Below, piece after piece: positions 9,875-21,359 of a stretch of 64,000 bases of DNA (positions are counted from its first letter, which is position 1; the number at the start of each line of letters is the position of its first letter). Made by a program: the position numbers and the translations under genes. The DNA comes from Globisporangium splendens (Eukaryota; Oomycota; Peronosporomycetes; Pythiales; Pythiaceae): assembly GCA_006386115.1 (NCBI GenBank), contig VFIW01000030.1:62001-126000 (forward strand). The letters are read 5' to 3'. The notes beneath the pieces are model-generated. The model had not been told where the DNA came from and ran no database searches. It worked only from the letters and a program-made list of their open reading frames with translations.

Positions 9875-11263
9875 TCATAGTTTGGCTGCGACCTTGACCA
9901 CCTTGGCCACGATGACCGTGACGTCGTCGGGCTTGAGGTTGTGGCGCACGGCGGCCTTGACGACGTTCTCGGCAGCGTGCTCCGGATCCTCCGTCACGAC
10001 GCCTACCAGCGACGCGATCTCCGAGTGCCAGCTCCTCCGCCACGCAACGAGGGGCTATAGTTGACAAAAAGCATATCCAAGCACAGGCGTTAGACAAATG
10101 AGAGTAAGAGGGCACGTCTGCGCATATCTTGGCTATTGGCTCACCGGCTGGAAGGTGGGCGTGCGCGCCAGATTGGGTGCAAAGTTGTCCCAGACGCCGT
10201 CCGTGGCGAGCACGATGATGTCGCCGTCTTGGACCTCGATCTCCCCAGAGTCCGCCTAATAAAAAAAAGGCAGGATACATGTTCGCAATTAGATCCAAAA
10301 TGATCATAGAATAGAATAGGTTCATCCACTATGAAGTTCTATCCTGCTATGTGAGGGGTACATACATCGTTCGGGTGGTTTTCAATCGCGCCGTAGCTCT
10401 TGAACCGCTGAGGAATCTTTGCGAGTTGGTAGGGCGCTCGGCCGTAATACTACAAAGCGCCACATAAAAAGCGAATTATTAGTACATGCGAATGACAACA
10501 TTCGCCCAGATCAGTGAGAAATTTTTACCTGGAACTTGCTTCGGAAGATCACGGCGTTGTCTCTGATAATCACGAAACCCGAGTCGCCGAGGTTGGAATA
10601 CTCCAAAATCGGCGCGCCGGTTTCCTCGGACTCCTTGACGCGCACGATGCACGCCGTCGTGCTCCCGGCCTCAACATTGTCGTCCAGCAGCGCCTGCTTG
10701 TACCCGTACGCGAGCACGTTCTTCGTCGTGATCTCAACGTTCGCGTCAGTGTTTTTCTTCACGAACGCGCTCGCATTGCGCATGAGACTGCGCGAGATCT
10801 CGCCGGGGTCCACGCCATTCTCGTTCCAGCCGCCCACGCCATCGGCGACGCCGACGACACTGGGGGACACAAAGTACGAGTCTTCACCGCAAGATTCAGG
10901 CGCCGACACGATGCCGCTGCCGTTCTTCCCCAATGCGCAGCGTTTGCCCTTACACGCAGCCTTGGCGTCGAGGAAGAACGCCGCGGCGCGCGCCGTCTTG
11001 GAAGTGTGCATGCTGCTGCTGCCACCGCTCGAGCCGAAGAAGTTGCGCGGCATGAAACTGCTCGCACTGAACGAGCGTGACGCGCCAAAGCGACTGCTTC
11101 CGGCACTGGCGTGGACGCTGGACAATGAGGTACCTGGTCGATGCAGCCGGCTGCGCAACGGACGCGCGACGGCGGCGCTGCGCCGAGCCGCGAGATGCAT
11201 GTCGAGAGGCGATCGATCTCTCACTCGGATTCCCTTTGGTTTTGCCGTGATCCTCGCTGCCAT
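9875..11263 (-). CDS. PTC7-like PP2C serine/threonine phosphatase
   Basis: Exons 11263-10529, 10449-10366, 10255-10145 and 10054-9875 join in phase to 369 residues. PP2C motifs appear in order: GEDSYF and VADGVGGW (metal-binding aspartates), GSTTACIV, NLGDSGFV, then ATDGVWDN in exon 3. The pattern matches the PTC7 subgroup, whose yeast and animal members act in mitochondria (on coenzyme Q synthesis proteins in yeast). The Arg/Ser/Ala-rich N-terminus of about 100 residues fits a mitochondrial presequence. An upstream in-frame ATG at 11305 exists. The gene is divergent from bL20m; the roughly 195 bp between them must hold both promoters. Confidence 0.88.
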
Positions 11264-11457
11264 AGAACAGCGCTCAAATAAAACACAAAATTGTTTTTCA
11301 TCCAATCATATAGGCGTAAAATTATCATCCCGTTACTTGATTCGCTGATATTCTGTATGTAGCGTCATTTCGGTTCTTTGGCCACGGACTCGCCTTTCAT
11401 TTTGGCAACAGCCAGTCGCAGAAGCAACAGGCAGGAAGCAGCAGAAACCCATTCGCC

Positions 11458-11995
11458 ATGTCGTGGTCCAAGCACAAGAAGATCCTGGCGATGGCCAAGG
11501 GCTACCGCGGCCGCGCCAACTCGTGCTACCGCACGGCCATCAACCGCGTCGAGAAGGGGCTGCAGTACCAGTACCGCGACCGCAAGCAGAAGAAGCGCGT
11601 ATGTCTCTCTCATACACTTTTCCTTCCGCGCATTGTATATGGCAGTGTTGGAAGCGACGGCGAGGCGTCACATGCGCTCTCTATGAGCGCAAGGATGATG
11701 TCCGTTGTGTTTGTGCTATATATGGGGCTTGTATACTAATGCCTTGTGGATATGTTGTGTTACTTGCCTTAATCTATAGGACATGCGCTCGCTGTGGATC
11801 CAAAAGATCAACGCTGGCGCGCGCCAAGAGGGACTCACGTACTCCAAGCTGTTTGGCGAGCTCAACGGCTCGGGCATTGAGCTCAACCGCAAGGTGCTCG
11901 CGGACCTGGCGGCCACGGAGCCGTACAGCTTCAAGTCGGTGCTGGAGATCGTCAAGCACTTCAGCCCTGCCGCCTCGCCACTCAAGCAATTGTAA
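11458..11995 (+). CDS. MRPL20: Mitochondrial large-subunit ribosomal protein bL20
   Basis: Exons 11458-11598 and 11780-11995 give 118 residues, the normal bL20 length. The N-terminus ([20 protein letters not shown]) carries the rRNA-binding signature of L20, and exon 2 continues with the conserved [15 protein letters not shown] segment. It assembles early on 23S-type rRNA of the mitoribosome. The first residues double as a basic targeting region. The intron of 181 nt is long for this window. Confidence 0.93.
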
Positions 11996-12360
11996 ACAGA
12001 CAACAAGGAACGCAAGAGCATGTGAGGATGGGATTAGATGAATGGCTATGACACGCTTGCAGATTTCGCGATGACGACGAGGAAGACGCAGATGCTGATG
12101 GACAAGACAACAAAACACCAAAACAAGAAAATCAAATCAAAATGTTTGTATATTTGATTTGCTTTTCGCTTCTTCTGCTGTATTTTGTGCAATGTTTGCT
12201 GTTTTTTCTTTGTTGATGATGCCGTGAAGCGTTTGTTTGAACACAGGTACGGCGTTTGGTCCACGAAGACACGCAGTTAACACCCACAGGACTCCACATG
12301 CCAGCATTCCTCCCGCTCGGCTCTTTCTTACCAGTTGAGCAGAAAGGTAGGCTGCCGCGC
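11996..12360. other. Intergenic between convergent genes
   Basis: 3' flanks of bL20m and the phosphagen kinase gene; A-rich around 12100-12200. Nothing coding seen. Confidence 0.5.
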
Positions 12361-13773
12361 TTACTTCTTCTTCGTGATCGCCGCGACCTTCTTGTCGATC
12401 GAGACGCCCTTCTTCAGGTCCTCCTCGAGCTCGATGAGCTTCCAGACGCCGTCGATCATGGTCTGCACCAGCTCGACCTCGGAGAAGCCGATGCGCGCCT
12501 TGTTCGAGACATCGTAGACACCGCCAGGACCTGGTGGCGAGTGCTCGCCCTTGGAGCCACGCGCCTGGAGCCCAAGCGCACCGCAGAGCTCGTAGAAGCG
12601 GTCCGAGTTCTTGGCCAAGTACGGGAACTTGATCATCACACTCGCACGCAGACCCGTGCCGAGGTTCGATGGACATGTGCAGATGAACCCCAAATGGTTG
12701 TCGTACATGTACTCGCGGCCCTCTCCCTTGACGACCTTCTCGACGTCCGAGACGCCTCGGCTGAAGCGATCGAACACCTCCTGCACGTTGCCGCCGTCCT
12801 GCATCGCGATCACGCGCATGTGGTCCTCTTCGTTCACCCAGACCAAGAACGTCTTTTGGTCGTTGTGGAAGATGCCACGACCGTCAGGCCAGTCGCGTGC
12901 CGCACCAGCGTTTGTGAGCAGAGTGCCACCGCCAGGCTTCTGGAAGAGGAAATGGTCGTCGATCAGCTGCTGCTCTTCTTCCTTGGTCATCTTGGATAGA
13001 GGGTAGTACTTGCCCTTGAGGTCGAACTGCAAGTTGCCCAGCGCCTTGGCGAGCACGCGCTCAACTTCACGACGTTCCCCACGCGACGTACCTGGAGGCA
13101 ACGCGAGACCTCGAACACTGCGACCCGCACGGATACGCGTCGAGACAACGTAGCTGTCCGGGATCTTGCCGTTTCTGATCTTGGATGGATCGATGTCGGT
13201 CTTGTGCATGTCTGTCGGTTTGTACCCGTGCCAGCCTTCAATCACAAGGTCCATGAGCTCCTTGAAGGTCTGGAAGGACTCCTCATCACCGGCGACGATG
13301 CCGACGCCCAAGTGCGGCGTGTCGATGCCCGTCTGGATCGCTTGATCCAGTGTGTAGCCACTCGACGTCTTGCGGTCCTTCAGCTTGGCGTAGATCTCTG
13401 GCGTCAAGTGCTTGGCCATGAGACTGCGGTGCTTGGGGGTCAACACAGGGTAGTTGTCGTACTTGGCCTGGGCACCGCCGGTGATCCCGAGATCCTTTTC
13501 GATGTTGCGGAGACGCAGCGAGATGTCCTGAAGCACGTCGGAGGTCGACGCGTTCTCGGCAGGTTGCGAAGTCGCGGTGAAGTTGGCGGCCACGAGGCCC
13601 AGTGACAGCGCGCCGGCGCCGGCGATGAAGCCGCGGTTTTGCTTGAGGATGCGCGCTGCAGTAGCATCACAAGTCGCATGGTCATCAGCAGCGGCACACA
13701 CGTCAGTATCCACGGCAGAGCAAGCGATGGCACATTTTAGTACAAGCAGCAGCGTCATCAACTTACTCAACAT
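12361..13773 (-). CDS. Phosphagen (guanidino) kinase with N-terminal hydrophobic leader
   Basis: Single-exon 470-residue protein of the creatine/arginine kinase family, which reversibly moves phosphate between ATP and a guanidino compound. Seen: substrate-specificity loop region [13 protein letters not shown] (about 150), STRIRAGRS (about 207), the NEED box in VWVNEEDH (about 313) and the reactive-cysteine signature [11 protein letters not shown] (about 361). The core is of usual length. It is preceded by about 95 extra residues: a hydrophobic leader ([20 protein letters not shown]), a Cys-containing stretch and a second hydrophobic patch near 50-63. The leader suggests secretion, membrane anchoring or an organelle. 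Oomycetes are known to have taurocyamine-type kinases; the substrate cannot be assigned here. Confidence 0.9.
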   Translation of the reverse strand: MLSKLMTLLLVLKCAIACSAVDTDVCAAADDHATCDATAARILKQNRGFIAGAGALSLGLVAANFTATSQPAENASTSDVLQDISLRLRNIEKDLGITGGAQAKYDNYPVLTPKHRSLMAKHLTPEIYAKLKDRKTSSGYTLDQAIQTGIDTPHLGVGIVAGDEESFQTFKELMDLVIEGWHGYKPTDMHKTDIDPSKIRNGKIPDSYVVSTRIRAGRSVRGLALPPGTSRGERREVERVLAKALGNLQFDLKGKYYPLSKMTKEEEQQLIDDHFLFQKPGGGTLLTNAGAARDWPDGRGIFHNDQKTFLVWVNEEDHMRVIAMQDGGNVQEVFDRFSRGVSDVEKVVKGEGREYMYDNHLGFICTCPSNLGTGLRASVMIKFPYLAKNSDRFYELCGALGLQARGSKGEHSPPGPGGVYDVSNKARIGFSEVELVQTMIDGVWKLIELEEDLKKGVSIDKKVAAITKKK

Positions 13774-14412
13774 GGCTGAAGGAAGAGCGTCAGTGAGGCC
13801 GAGTCTTTTGCGGAGTGAACCAGGCGTTTGGGGTTACTTCGCGGGCGTCTGATGACTACGGGGAAAGTTCGGAAATGGCGCTTTACTATGCACCCGGCGG
13901 CTTTCCCCCTCTGTGAGATGCTCGCACTGCAGCGATCTTCCATTCCCAGCTGCACGCTTCAGTCTCAGCTGCAGGACTTGGCGTCACAGAGCGGCTTGAA
14001 GCGTGTGGATACGAGCTTCAAGTTACTGGAGCTCTTCAAGCTCTGTTCGGGACTCTTGAGGCATACTGAATGCAAGTGAAAAAGGTTAAGTTCGGGACGG
14101 ACACCACCACACGAAAAAGAGATCTTGTTTATACTGCCACCGCACGCCATTTGAAGTGCAAGGTGGCTTTCCCACATGATATCTCTGGCGACAACGCTCG
14201 GTCTGATGCCAGATGACGGCGCGATGATTATGGACGCCACGAGTTAGTTGAAGGCAATGGGTAAGCTTCCCATCTTGTGTGTGTGTGTGTTTTTATGTGG
14301 TTCCTATTACTCAAATAAGTAGTGTATGTGTGTGCATCTGCAAGTCCTAGAAATACACCCACTCGCTCGGCTGTTGACTTGTCCCTCTTCCCTGCATCTC
14401 AGTGCCTTGGAC
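13774..14412. other. Intergenic with (GT)n microsatellite
   Basis: Promoter side of the phosphagen kinase and 3' flank of CCT7. A (TG)n run lies at about 14275-14291. The 83-codon ORF at 13828-14079 has no protein-like features. Confidence 0.5.
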
Positions 14413-15877
14413 TTATGCGCCGCCCCGGCCGCGGTAGGCGCGCACGCCTCGGCCCATGCCGCCGGCCATTCCGCGCATGCCCTGGCCGCCCATAGCCGCG
14501 CTCACAGGCGCGCCGCCCTGTCCTGGTCCACCCTGCGGCTGCTCCGACTTTGGATTACGCACTGTTTCATCCACCGACAGAATTAAGCACGCCGCCTCGG
14601 TCGCCGCGGCGATCGAGTTGATCTTGTTGGCCGCGGGCTCCCATACGTGGGCCTCGTACGTGTCGCAGATGCCGCCCGAGTTGATGTCGACGCCGAACCA
14701 CTTGCCCTCCTCCGGGTCCTTAAAGTGCTTCTGGCGCAGGCGGTTGAGGATATCTGTCGAGTCGTGGCCGGCGTTGTCGGCGATCTGGCGCGGGATGATC
14801 TCGAACGCCTTTGCGTACGCGTTCACCAGCAGTTGGCTCTTGCCCTCGATCGTGCGCGCGTACTGGCGCAAGTGGCGCGACACCTCCATCTCGATCGCGC
14901 CGCCGCCGGCGACCACCGACGCGTTCGCGATCGTGCGCTTCACGACCATCAGCGCGTCGTGCACCGAGCGGTGCGCTTCCTCGATGAACTGTTCAGCGCC
15001 ACCACGCAGCACAATCGTCGCACTCTTGGATTGACTGCAGTCCATGAACAGGTTGAATCGCTCGCTGCCGACTTGGCGCTCTTCGAAGCGGCCGCACGTA
15101 CCGAGCACCGACGGCGTCATGTCGTGAACCGACGTCTGCACGACACCACCCGTAGCGCGCTGCGTGCGTTCCATGTCATCCTGCGCGACGCGACCGGCGC
15201 AGAAGAGTCCGCGGTCGGCAAAGTACTGGGTCGCCAAGTCGCCCACCGGCAGCTTGGAGAGAATGATCTGCGCGCCGCTCTTGACGCACAACTCGAGCTT
15301 CTCGTAGATGATGTTCCACTCGGCGTCGACGATCGACTGGTACTGGTCCGGGTCGTCGATGCGCACTTCGGCATTCTCCTTCTCGGACTTGAGCTCCAGC
15401 TCGACGTTCAGCAGCAGGATCTTTGGGTTCGTGAACGACTTGGGCTGCTGCTCGAAGCCCGCGTACGAAAACGTCTTCTTGAACGCGACACCGTTCACGA
15501 GGAACGAGTCCGTGACCGAGCCGCCAGGCACCTTCTTCACGCCGACCATGGAGATGTCCAAGTCCTCGTCCAAGCTCAGCACAGCGTCCACAATCTACGG
15601 CATAGTGCACAAGGCATCCCATTAGCATATTGCATATCACCACACTCACATAGTAGCACCATATACGAACCATTGGCGAGAAGAACGCCTTCTGGTGCGA
15701 GATCAGCTTGGAGTTGAGCGCAGTGCCTGCGACACGTTCGAGCATCTGGCGGCGGCCGACGGCGTCCGACTCGGCGACGCGGATCTGGATTTCCTTGACC
15801 TTCTGCACAGCGATCTGACCAGCCTTGCGGTAGCTCTGCACATAAAAAGCAAGTCGCCCATTCGATGTATGAATGAG

Positions 15878-15910
<33 letters not shown>

Positions 15911-16457
15911 GATCGCTTTCTCCCATTTGGTTTCTTTGCTCACCTTCATAATCATCTGTGGGTGCATGTTTTCTTCGATAAATGGCTTCGCCTGGCGCAA
16001 AAACTCCGCACCGAGAAGCACGACGGACGTGGTGCCGTCACCGACTTCGGCGTCTTGCGAGAGCGAGATGTCCACGAGCGTCTTGGCTGCCGGGTGCACG
16101 ACGTCGAGCAGGTTCATGATCGTGGCGCCGTCGTTCGAGATCGTCGTCTTGTTGCCCGAGTGGATGAGCTTGTCCATGCCGCGCGGACCGAGCGTCGTGC
16201 GCACGGCCTCCATCACGGCCTGGCACGCATTGATGTTGCTGATCAGCTGCGCCTTGCCCTGGCTCGTGTCCGTGCCCTCCTTGAGCAGAATAATCTGCGG
16301 TTGCTGCTCGCATTATCCGCGAAAAGGATCATCGTCATTTCGTCAGGGATGTCCCCCATGTATCAGCAACAACAGACATACAAAGCGTTAGTGCACATGC
16401 GTCCCCTGAGCGTTTTCACATACACATGCGCGTATACTAGCGACGTACCATCATCAT
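14413..16457 (-). CDS. CCT7: Chaperonin-containing TCP-1 subunit eta
   Basis: Group II chaperonin subunit of the cytosolic TRiC ring, which folds actin, tubulin and other proteins with ATP. Exons 16457-16449, 16303 (or 16306)-15944, 15835-15671 and 15594-14413 give about 571 residues. The first coding exon is only 9 nt (Met-Met-Met). The second starts with [10 protein letters not shown], typical of plant and protist CCT7. ATPase motifs [23 protein letters not shown] and VAGGGAIE are present. The C-terminus is a Gly/Met/Arg-rich tail (RAYRGRGGA). A (TA)n tract sits in intron 2 at about 15882-15911. The gene is complete. Confidence 0.95.
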
Positions 16458-17029
16458 CGTGGCGGCGCGCGCTTCGGTCTCGAGGACTCGCTCGTGTGCT
16501 GTGGTTGCTCCTAATTAGGCGTCGGGCCAAAGAAGATTTATCACCACAGAAAAAAATCTTCCTCTGTGGGGCTGCTGCCACCGACTGCTCAATCGCCCCC
16601 CTGCCAAAAGAGGGTGCTCACTGTGGCCCAATACGAACTTAAATGGATACATAAGATAAACATTTCCTAGACTAAGTACGAATGTGAAGGACAACACTGC
16701 AAAATCGGCAATGGATTCACGAGCAGCACCTTCTTCGATGAACGCGCTTGCGGATTTTGCGGCGATGTGGCTGTGAGTGTGTCTCGTTATGTATGCGTGT
16801 GCGTGCGAATATGTGCTCTGGAGAGGGACGCAAGCGCCTGTGAAGGACAACGAGGCCACGGAAACGACACGTATGTGCAATGTTTTGTTTAGTTTTCCCA
16901 ATTTAACAGGCACATCGACGATAATGAGATTGCTATGGGTTGCTGGTTAGATGCGCTCGTGAGTATCCACAGAGGTCAACGTGCGTCAAAGAATGCTCCA
17001 ATGCGAGTGCGCCAGTTGAACCAAGCGGC
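16458..17029. other. Intergenic between CCT7 and GH81 copy A
   Basis: CCT7 promoter side and 3' flank of GH81-A. It has no similarity to the 3' flank of GH81-B, which marks the end of the duplicated block. No gene seen. Confidence 0.55.
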
Positions 17030-19456
17030 TCAGTCGGAGAACGACGCAGCCATGTACAACGCCCACGACCGCGTGAGCCCGTCGTCCATTTTCGCATTTT
17101 GCAGCACTCCCATGGCTCTGTCTTTGTTCACGGCCGCGTAGTTGAGGTACAGCAGCGAGAGCCACGCGTTGTCCGTGTCTTGGCTCGTCACGATCTCCTC
17201 CCTCGACAGCACCTGGTCCCACTCTTGTCGCACGAATTGCTTCGTGCGCACGAACTCCGTCACAGCCGACACCGGGATCATCTGGATGCCGTGGATGCAG
17301 TACTTCTCGGCGCTGAACCACGTCGCGTAGTCCACTTTGTTGTCGAAGAAGATCCCCGTGACCTTGTTGGGGAGAAAATTTGGCGGGTGGATCTGGTTCT
17401 GGTCTTCCATGAGGAAGTACGTCTTGATCGCGTGCGCGTTCAGGCGCGTCATGAGCTTGCCCACGGTCATCATGTCGCGCTGGTTCGTCGCCTTGCCGAA
17501 CATGTACATCCCGAACGAAAAGTTCACGTCCTCAGACGAGCTTTCCTGATCCTTGCCGTCCGCAAGTGGGGTCACGCCGTGCGAGTACGAGTGACCGCGG
17601 AACCAGTCGAACGAGCGGAAGCGCGGAAAGTACTTGTCACGGTCGTCGAAATTCGCCACATCGCGCACGAGCAGATTCGCCATCGTGTTGAGCTTGTTCA
17701 GCTCCGACCACGACGGGTCCAGCAAATTAATCATCGCCGCGGTGTGGATCCAATACCCGTAGTGGAAATGGTGGTCGTTGTACATGGTGTTGCCAAAGTC
17801 GGCGTTCAGATCGTTCTTCTTGTACCCCTCAGAGCTCACGATGCCACGGTAGACGCGATCGTACTGGAGCTTGTTGGTCCAGCCGTTGTTTACAAACGGC
17901 AGCATGATGGTGCGCAGCTTCGCAAGGCACTGGTTGAGCAAACTCTTGTCCTGACCCACGATTGCAGCGTCGTTCGCCATCAAGCACAGCGACGCATACT
18001 TTTGCGCCGTCTTGCCGTTGAAGTAGTAGCTGCCTCCCGTTGGAATCGACCAGTCGGTGTTCACGATGTCGGTTCTCAAGTGTTCCAGAATGCGCTGCGA
18101 CTGGACCACGGACGAAGATACTTTGCGGGCAGGATAGAAATCCGACGGAACCTGTTGTGTCTCACTGAACTTCCACACAAGAGCAGAAGATGGTCGCGTC
18201 GCATATGCCTGGAACGAGCCCCGAGTCGTCGAGTGCGTGACCATGCCGACCACTTTTTGCGGTCCAGAACCTGAAGCGTCCATCGAGTCCACGTGGTGCG
18301 CCATGGCGTAGTGAAGAAGACCTGAAGCGCAGTTCCCCATGGTCTTCCAGTTGAACGAGTACGCTGCATCGCTTTCAATTGACACCGAAGCGCCCTGCAC
18401 GATGCACGAGCGATAGGTATCCAAAGTCGGCACCCACGAGTTCTCGACTGCTAGTGCAGCACGTAAAATGCCGTCAAATGACCCGGATGCATTCAGCGAA
18501 GACCTTCCATCGACAGTGAAGCTGGTTTCCTTGTCTGACACGCCGTCCGAGGAAAGTGCGTACACCACCCACGTCTGGCCATTGTTGCACGAGATCTCAA
18601 ACTTGGAGCCGCGGAAGACATCCCCAGACCTGGCTGCTTTCCCATTCACCGAGGAGATCGCCGCAGTCGAGATCAGCTTTGGGCTCAGCGAAGTGTACTT
18701 GGCGGTAGTATACACCATGCCACTCACGAGGTCGGACTCGAGCTTGCCTGCACCAGACTTGAGTTGCACGGTGACGCCTTGATCAGCCCAGTCCAGAACT
18801 CGAAACTCGGGCTTCGTCGACGCAAACTCGGACGACGAGAGCATGAACTCACGCAAGATGCCATGTGCGTAGTAACGATTCGCGCCGCTGTTACCCGAGC
18901 TACCGCCGCTCACGCGACTGCGGTACGGGTAGCTCACAGCCAAGCCGAACGGGGCTAGATCGGCGATGACCTGCAACGCGTAAGGGTTTGGCCAGACCGG
19001 TTGGATCTTGGAGCCGGAATCGTGAGCGATGATGTTGCCCCACCAGTTGTTGGTTGGAATCGCTCGGTTGTTGATGACCGACGGGTCCAAGTACTTCGGT
19101 GGACACAGCCTTGAGGCCGCATCCGTGTGCTCCAGAAGCGACGCTGGAGGTTCAAGCGGCTGCGGCGACCCGTACGTGGCGTTGCTGTAGTTGTTGTCAC
19201 TGCTGCCACTGTCGCTGTCGATTGGCGCAGAGCTGTTGAGTGCTGGTGGATCCATCGACACTGGTGGCGCTGGGAGGGGAATGGGAGGAACGCTTCCAGC
19301 AGAGCTTGAAGCCGAACCAGCAGCGTTGCCAGATGCCTCCAGACTTGGCGAAGGAGAGCTGTCGAGCCCAGCGTCTTGTGCAGCAGCATGGAGACTTTGC
19401 TGGTAGCGCTGGAGGAGCCCCAGGCAGATGAACAGCGTCGTAGCAGCAATCTTCAT
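17030..19456 (-). CDS. GH81 endo-1,3-beta-glucanase, copy A
   Basis: Secreted 808-residue glycoside hydrolase of family 81, which cleaves 1,3-beta-glucans of cell walls (own wall remodelling or attack on prey or host). It has an N-terminal signal peptide (MKIAATTLFICLGLL...) and a Ser/Pro/Gly-rich linker to about residue 95. The catalytic part includes the NDHHFHYGYW motif near residue 560 (general acid Asp) and KDQESSSEDVNF near 635-648 (catalytic Glu). It is identical at protein level to copy B. The stop is TGA here but TAA in copy B, and the duplicated block ends inside this stop codon. GNAT-A lies upstream in the same orientation. Confidence 0.95.
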   Translation of the reverse strand: MKIAATTLFICLGLLQRYQQSLHAAAQDAGLDSSPSPSLEASGNAAGSASSSAGSVPPIPLPAPPVSMDPPALNSSAPIDSDSGSSDNNYSNATYGSPQPLEPPASLLEHTDAASRLCPPKYLDPSVINNRAIPTNNWWGNIIAHDSGSKIQPVWPNPYALQVIADLAPFGLAVSYPYRSRVSGGSSGNSGANRYYAHGILREFMLSSSEFASTKPEFRVLDWADQGVTVQLKSGAGKLESDLVSGMVYTTAKYTSLSPKLISTAAISSVNGKAARSGDVFRGSKFEISCNNGQTWVVYALSSDGVSDKETSFTVDGRSSLNASGSFDGILRAALAVENSWVPTLDTYRSCIVQGASVSIESDAAYSFNWKTMGNCASGLLHYAMAHHVDSMDASGSGPQKVVGMVTHSTTRGSFQAYATRPSSALVWKFSETQQVPSDFYPARKVSSSVVQSQRILEHLRTDIVNTDWSIPTGGSYYFNGKTAQKYASLCLMANDAAIVGQDKSLLNQCLAKLRTIMLPFVNNGWTNKLQYDRVYRGIVSSEGYKKNDLNADFGNTMYNDHHFHYGYWIHTAAMINLLDPSWSELNKLNTMANLLVRDVANFDDRDKYFPRFRSFDWFRGHSYSHGVTPLADGKDQESSSEDVNFSFGMYMFGKATNQRDMMTVGKLMTRLNAHAIKTYFLMEDQNQIHPPNFLPNKVTGIFFDNKVDYATWFSAEKYCIHGIQMIPVSAVTEFVRTKQFVRQEWDQVLSREEIVTSQDTDNAWLSLLYLNYAAVNKDRAMGVLQNAKMDDGLTRSWALYMAASFSD

Positions 19457-20915
19457 GGCGAATGGTGCTTGGTCGGGCGGTCACTTGAGTTGGTTCTCAG
19501 TTGCAGATCACTGAAGAAAGCAAAATTGAAAGTGAGCATCGAGCAAAACGTCGCAGCCTGAAATTCAGGACTCACCTTTCCGAGTCGCTGTGGAGAGAAG
19601 AAGCCCTTGGACATCGTGCTGGATGAAGTTGAAGTTCTGATGATCGTTGCAGCAAAAATGTACGACAATTTGCGTCAGCTCTCCCTTCAGCATCTTCAAG
19701 AAACAGACAACATCCAGGGCTAACATCACCATCAGCATATCTGATTCGGGTTTGCTTGCGATCATCTTGAGGCGGAATAGCGCGCTGCTTGCAACTTTCG
19801 TCGCACTTTACGTGTCATTTTGTCTCTTGTCTCAGGTCTGATGGTCAAGGCGGCTGTCCGATATGTTGCAACGCACCACTGTTGTCCTCAGCTAATTGCG
19901 CGAGCACTGGCATGCTGCAACATGCGCCACTCGAACTGACATCGCGGCATCAAGTTGTCCACCGCGCTCGACGTCGTGCTCGACAACTGTTACTGGCTGA
20001 GAGTGTGGATCCCTCATTTCGCTGTTTGGCAGATACATAAAATCAGCAAATGCAACGCCTTCGAATTATCAGAAAAAGAAAACAAAAGAGTACAAACATT
20101 GAAATGGATTGATTCACCTCATTGGCATGATTACCTTGACTCTTCACGCACGATCGTCGCCAACCTTCTTCCACAGTCATTACCGTACGTTGACTCGGTT
20201 GTCGTTACACCCACGCAAACTTCTCGTTCGCAATCCAGATCGGAAGCGCGGCGTTGTCTTCTGCAGCAGACGCTTGCTCCCCTCTATGTTGCGCAAAGAT
20301 CATGGCGCTCGAGAGCGAATCAGGTCGTTCTTCCTTCACAACATCCAGCTTCGACACGATCTCTAGTGCAAAAAGTGACGGCGGTGGGCCCCAGATCGCG
20401 ACGTGATCTAGCTGAAACTTCTTCGCCTCCACGAGCGCAGCTTGAAGAAGTCGAAGCACAGCATCGTGGCGGGATGCATCCTCTGGGAAGCGCGCACGCA
20501 CAATGTACAACGTCGACTCCTTCAAGTTGTGGCACCACACGACGAATGCGTCATCGTCGAGCTTCAGTCCGCACTGAGATGGAAGGTCCTTGAAGCCGCG
20601 GATGTTCGCGTAGTGAGCACCAATGCAGAACTGCCACTCGATTGAGTCGCGCGTTGGGTGTGGAGCAAACACCTCTTTTCCGTCGTACTGCTCGCCGGAC
20701 ATCTCGTCCACGATGCGACGATTGTCCTGAGCAAGAAATGCATCCAACTCTTGGTCGAGGAAGAGCTTTGTACCAGTCGACGCATCCTTGTCGGCTTCAA
20801 TCAAGGCAGCGTTGCGTGCTGCTGCAACATCCAACTCGGCAATAGTCGATGGATGCAAGCGCCATCCAAGCTTGTCGTAATACGTGGGTCCAATATCTGA
20901 GTACAACACAGACGC
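17032..20915 (-). repeat. Inverted duplication, arm A (3,884 bp)
   Basis: Every base x here pairs with base 50506 minus x in arm B (29591-33474), with no net insertion or deletion. Shared landmarks: GH81 starts 19456/31050, GH81 last shared base 17032/33474, GNAT stop positions, and identical 808-residue products. One mismatch (19665/30841) was noticed by eye. Confidence 0.93.
19457..20204 (-). promoter_or_regulatory. GH81-A 5' region with probable 5'-UTR intron
   Basis: Between GNAT-A stop and GH81-A start. GTGAGT at 19575 and a pyrimidine-rich CAG ending at 19511 bound a likely 65-nt 5'-UTR intron with the same coordinates mirrored in arm B. The only mismatch I found between the arms is at 19665 (A here, C on the opposite strand at 30841). 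Confidence 0.5.
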
Positions 20916-21359
20916 GACGGCATCCGGACGCTTCGCCATGCTCTTGGCAACCTCGGCCAGGAAGAAACTCGCGAGACCTTTCTTGCGATGCGATGGCAGT
21001 GTGAACACAGATCCAATGTGGTGCGAGAACCCGTGCACGATCTCGCCCTTGCGATTGCGGAACACACACTCGAAGCGATGGCTTTCACAGTGACAGTAGA
21101 TGAGATCTTCGCCCGCAGTAATCGCAGCGTCACTCGCATCGTCGCTGCTTTCATCGTCTTGAACGCGATCAACCAGAGCCCAAAAGATCGAACCGCGCTG
21201 CGAAAACGCCGTGGCCCGCTGCAGCGCCTCCTTCTTCTGGTACTGCTCCTGCGTCAGCGCCGGCGCGCCCCACATCTCGAAATCATCGATCTTCGACTGC
21301 ACCTTGAGCTCCTCCTTCGTGAGCTCCACGAGCCGGTACTTCGCCGCCAACTCCGCCAT
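20205..21359 (-). CDS. LYC1-like GNAT N-acetyltransferase, copy A
   Basis: 384 residues from the ATG at 21359 (an upstream in-frame ATG at 21443 lacks conserved sequence). The pattern matches fungal LYC1-like lysine N6-acetyltransferases: a WGAPALTQEQY start, the acetyl-CoA loop region SVFTLPSHRKKGLA, then SVLYSDIGPTYYDKLGW. In fungi such enzymes start lysine catabolism; the substrate here is unproved. From base 20915 onward (about residue 149 to the end) the DNA is identical to copy B, while the first part is only moderately similar. The gene is therefore a mosaic with a converted 3' part. Confidence 0.85.
   Translation of the reverse strand: MAELAAKYRLVELTKEELKVQSKIDDFEMWGAPALTQEQYQKKEALQRATAFSQRGSIFWALVDRVQDDESSDDASDAAITAGEDLIYCHCESHRFECVFRNRKGEIVHGFSHHIGSVFTLPSHRKKGLASFFLAEVAKSMAKRPDAVASVLYSDIGPTYYDKLGWRLHPSTIAELDVAAARNAALIEADKDASTGTKLFLDQELDAFLAQDNRRIVDEMSGEQYDGKEVFAPHPTRDSIEWQFCIGAHYANIRGFKDLPSQCGLKLDDDAFVVWCHNLKESTLYIVRARFPEDASRHDAVLRLLQAALVEAKKFQLDHVAIWGPPPSLFALEIVSKLDVVKEERPDSLSSAMIFAQHRGEQASAAEDNAALPIWIANEKFAWV

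Noticed and set aside
14647..15717. 356-codon plus-strand ORF
   Set aside because: Antisense shadow of CCT7 exon 4 in GC-rich codons, no protein features.
16940..18274. 444-codon plus-strand ORF
   Set aside because: Antisense shadow of GH81-A; its mirror (32232-33407) appears in copy B, and the His/Arg/Val-rich composition is typical of a complement frame.
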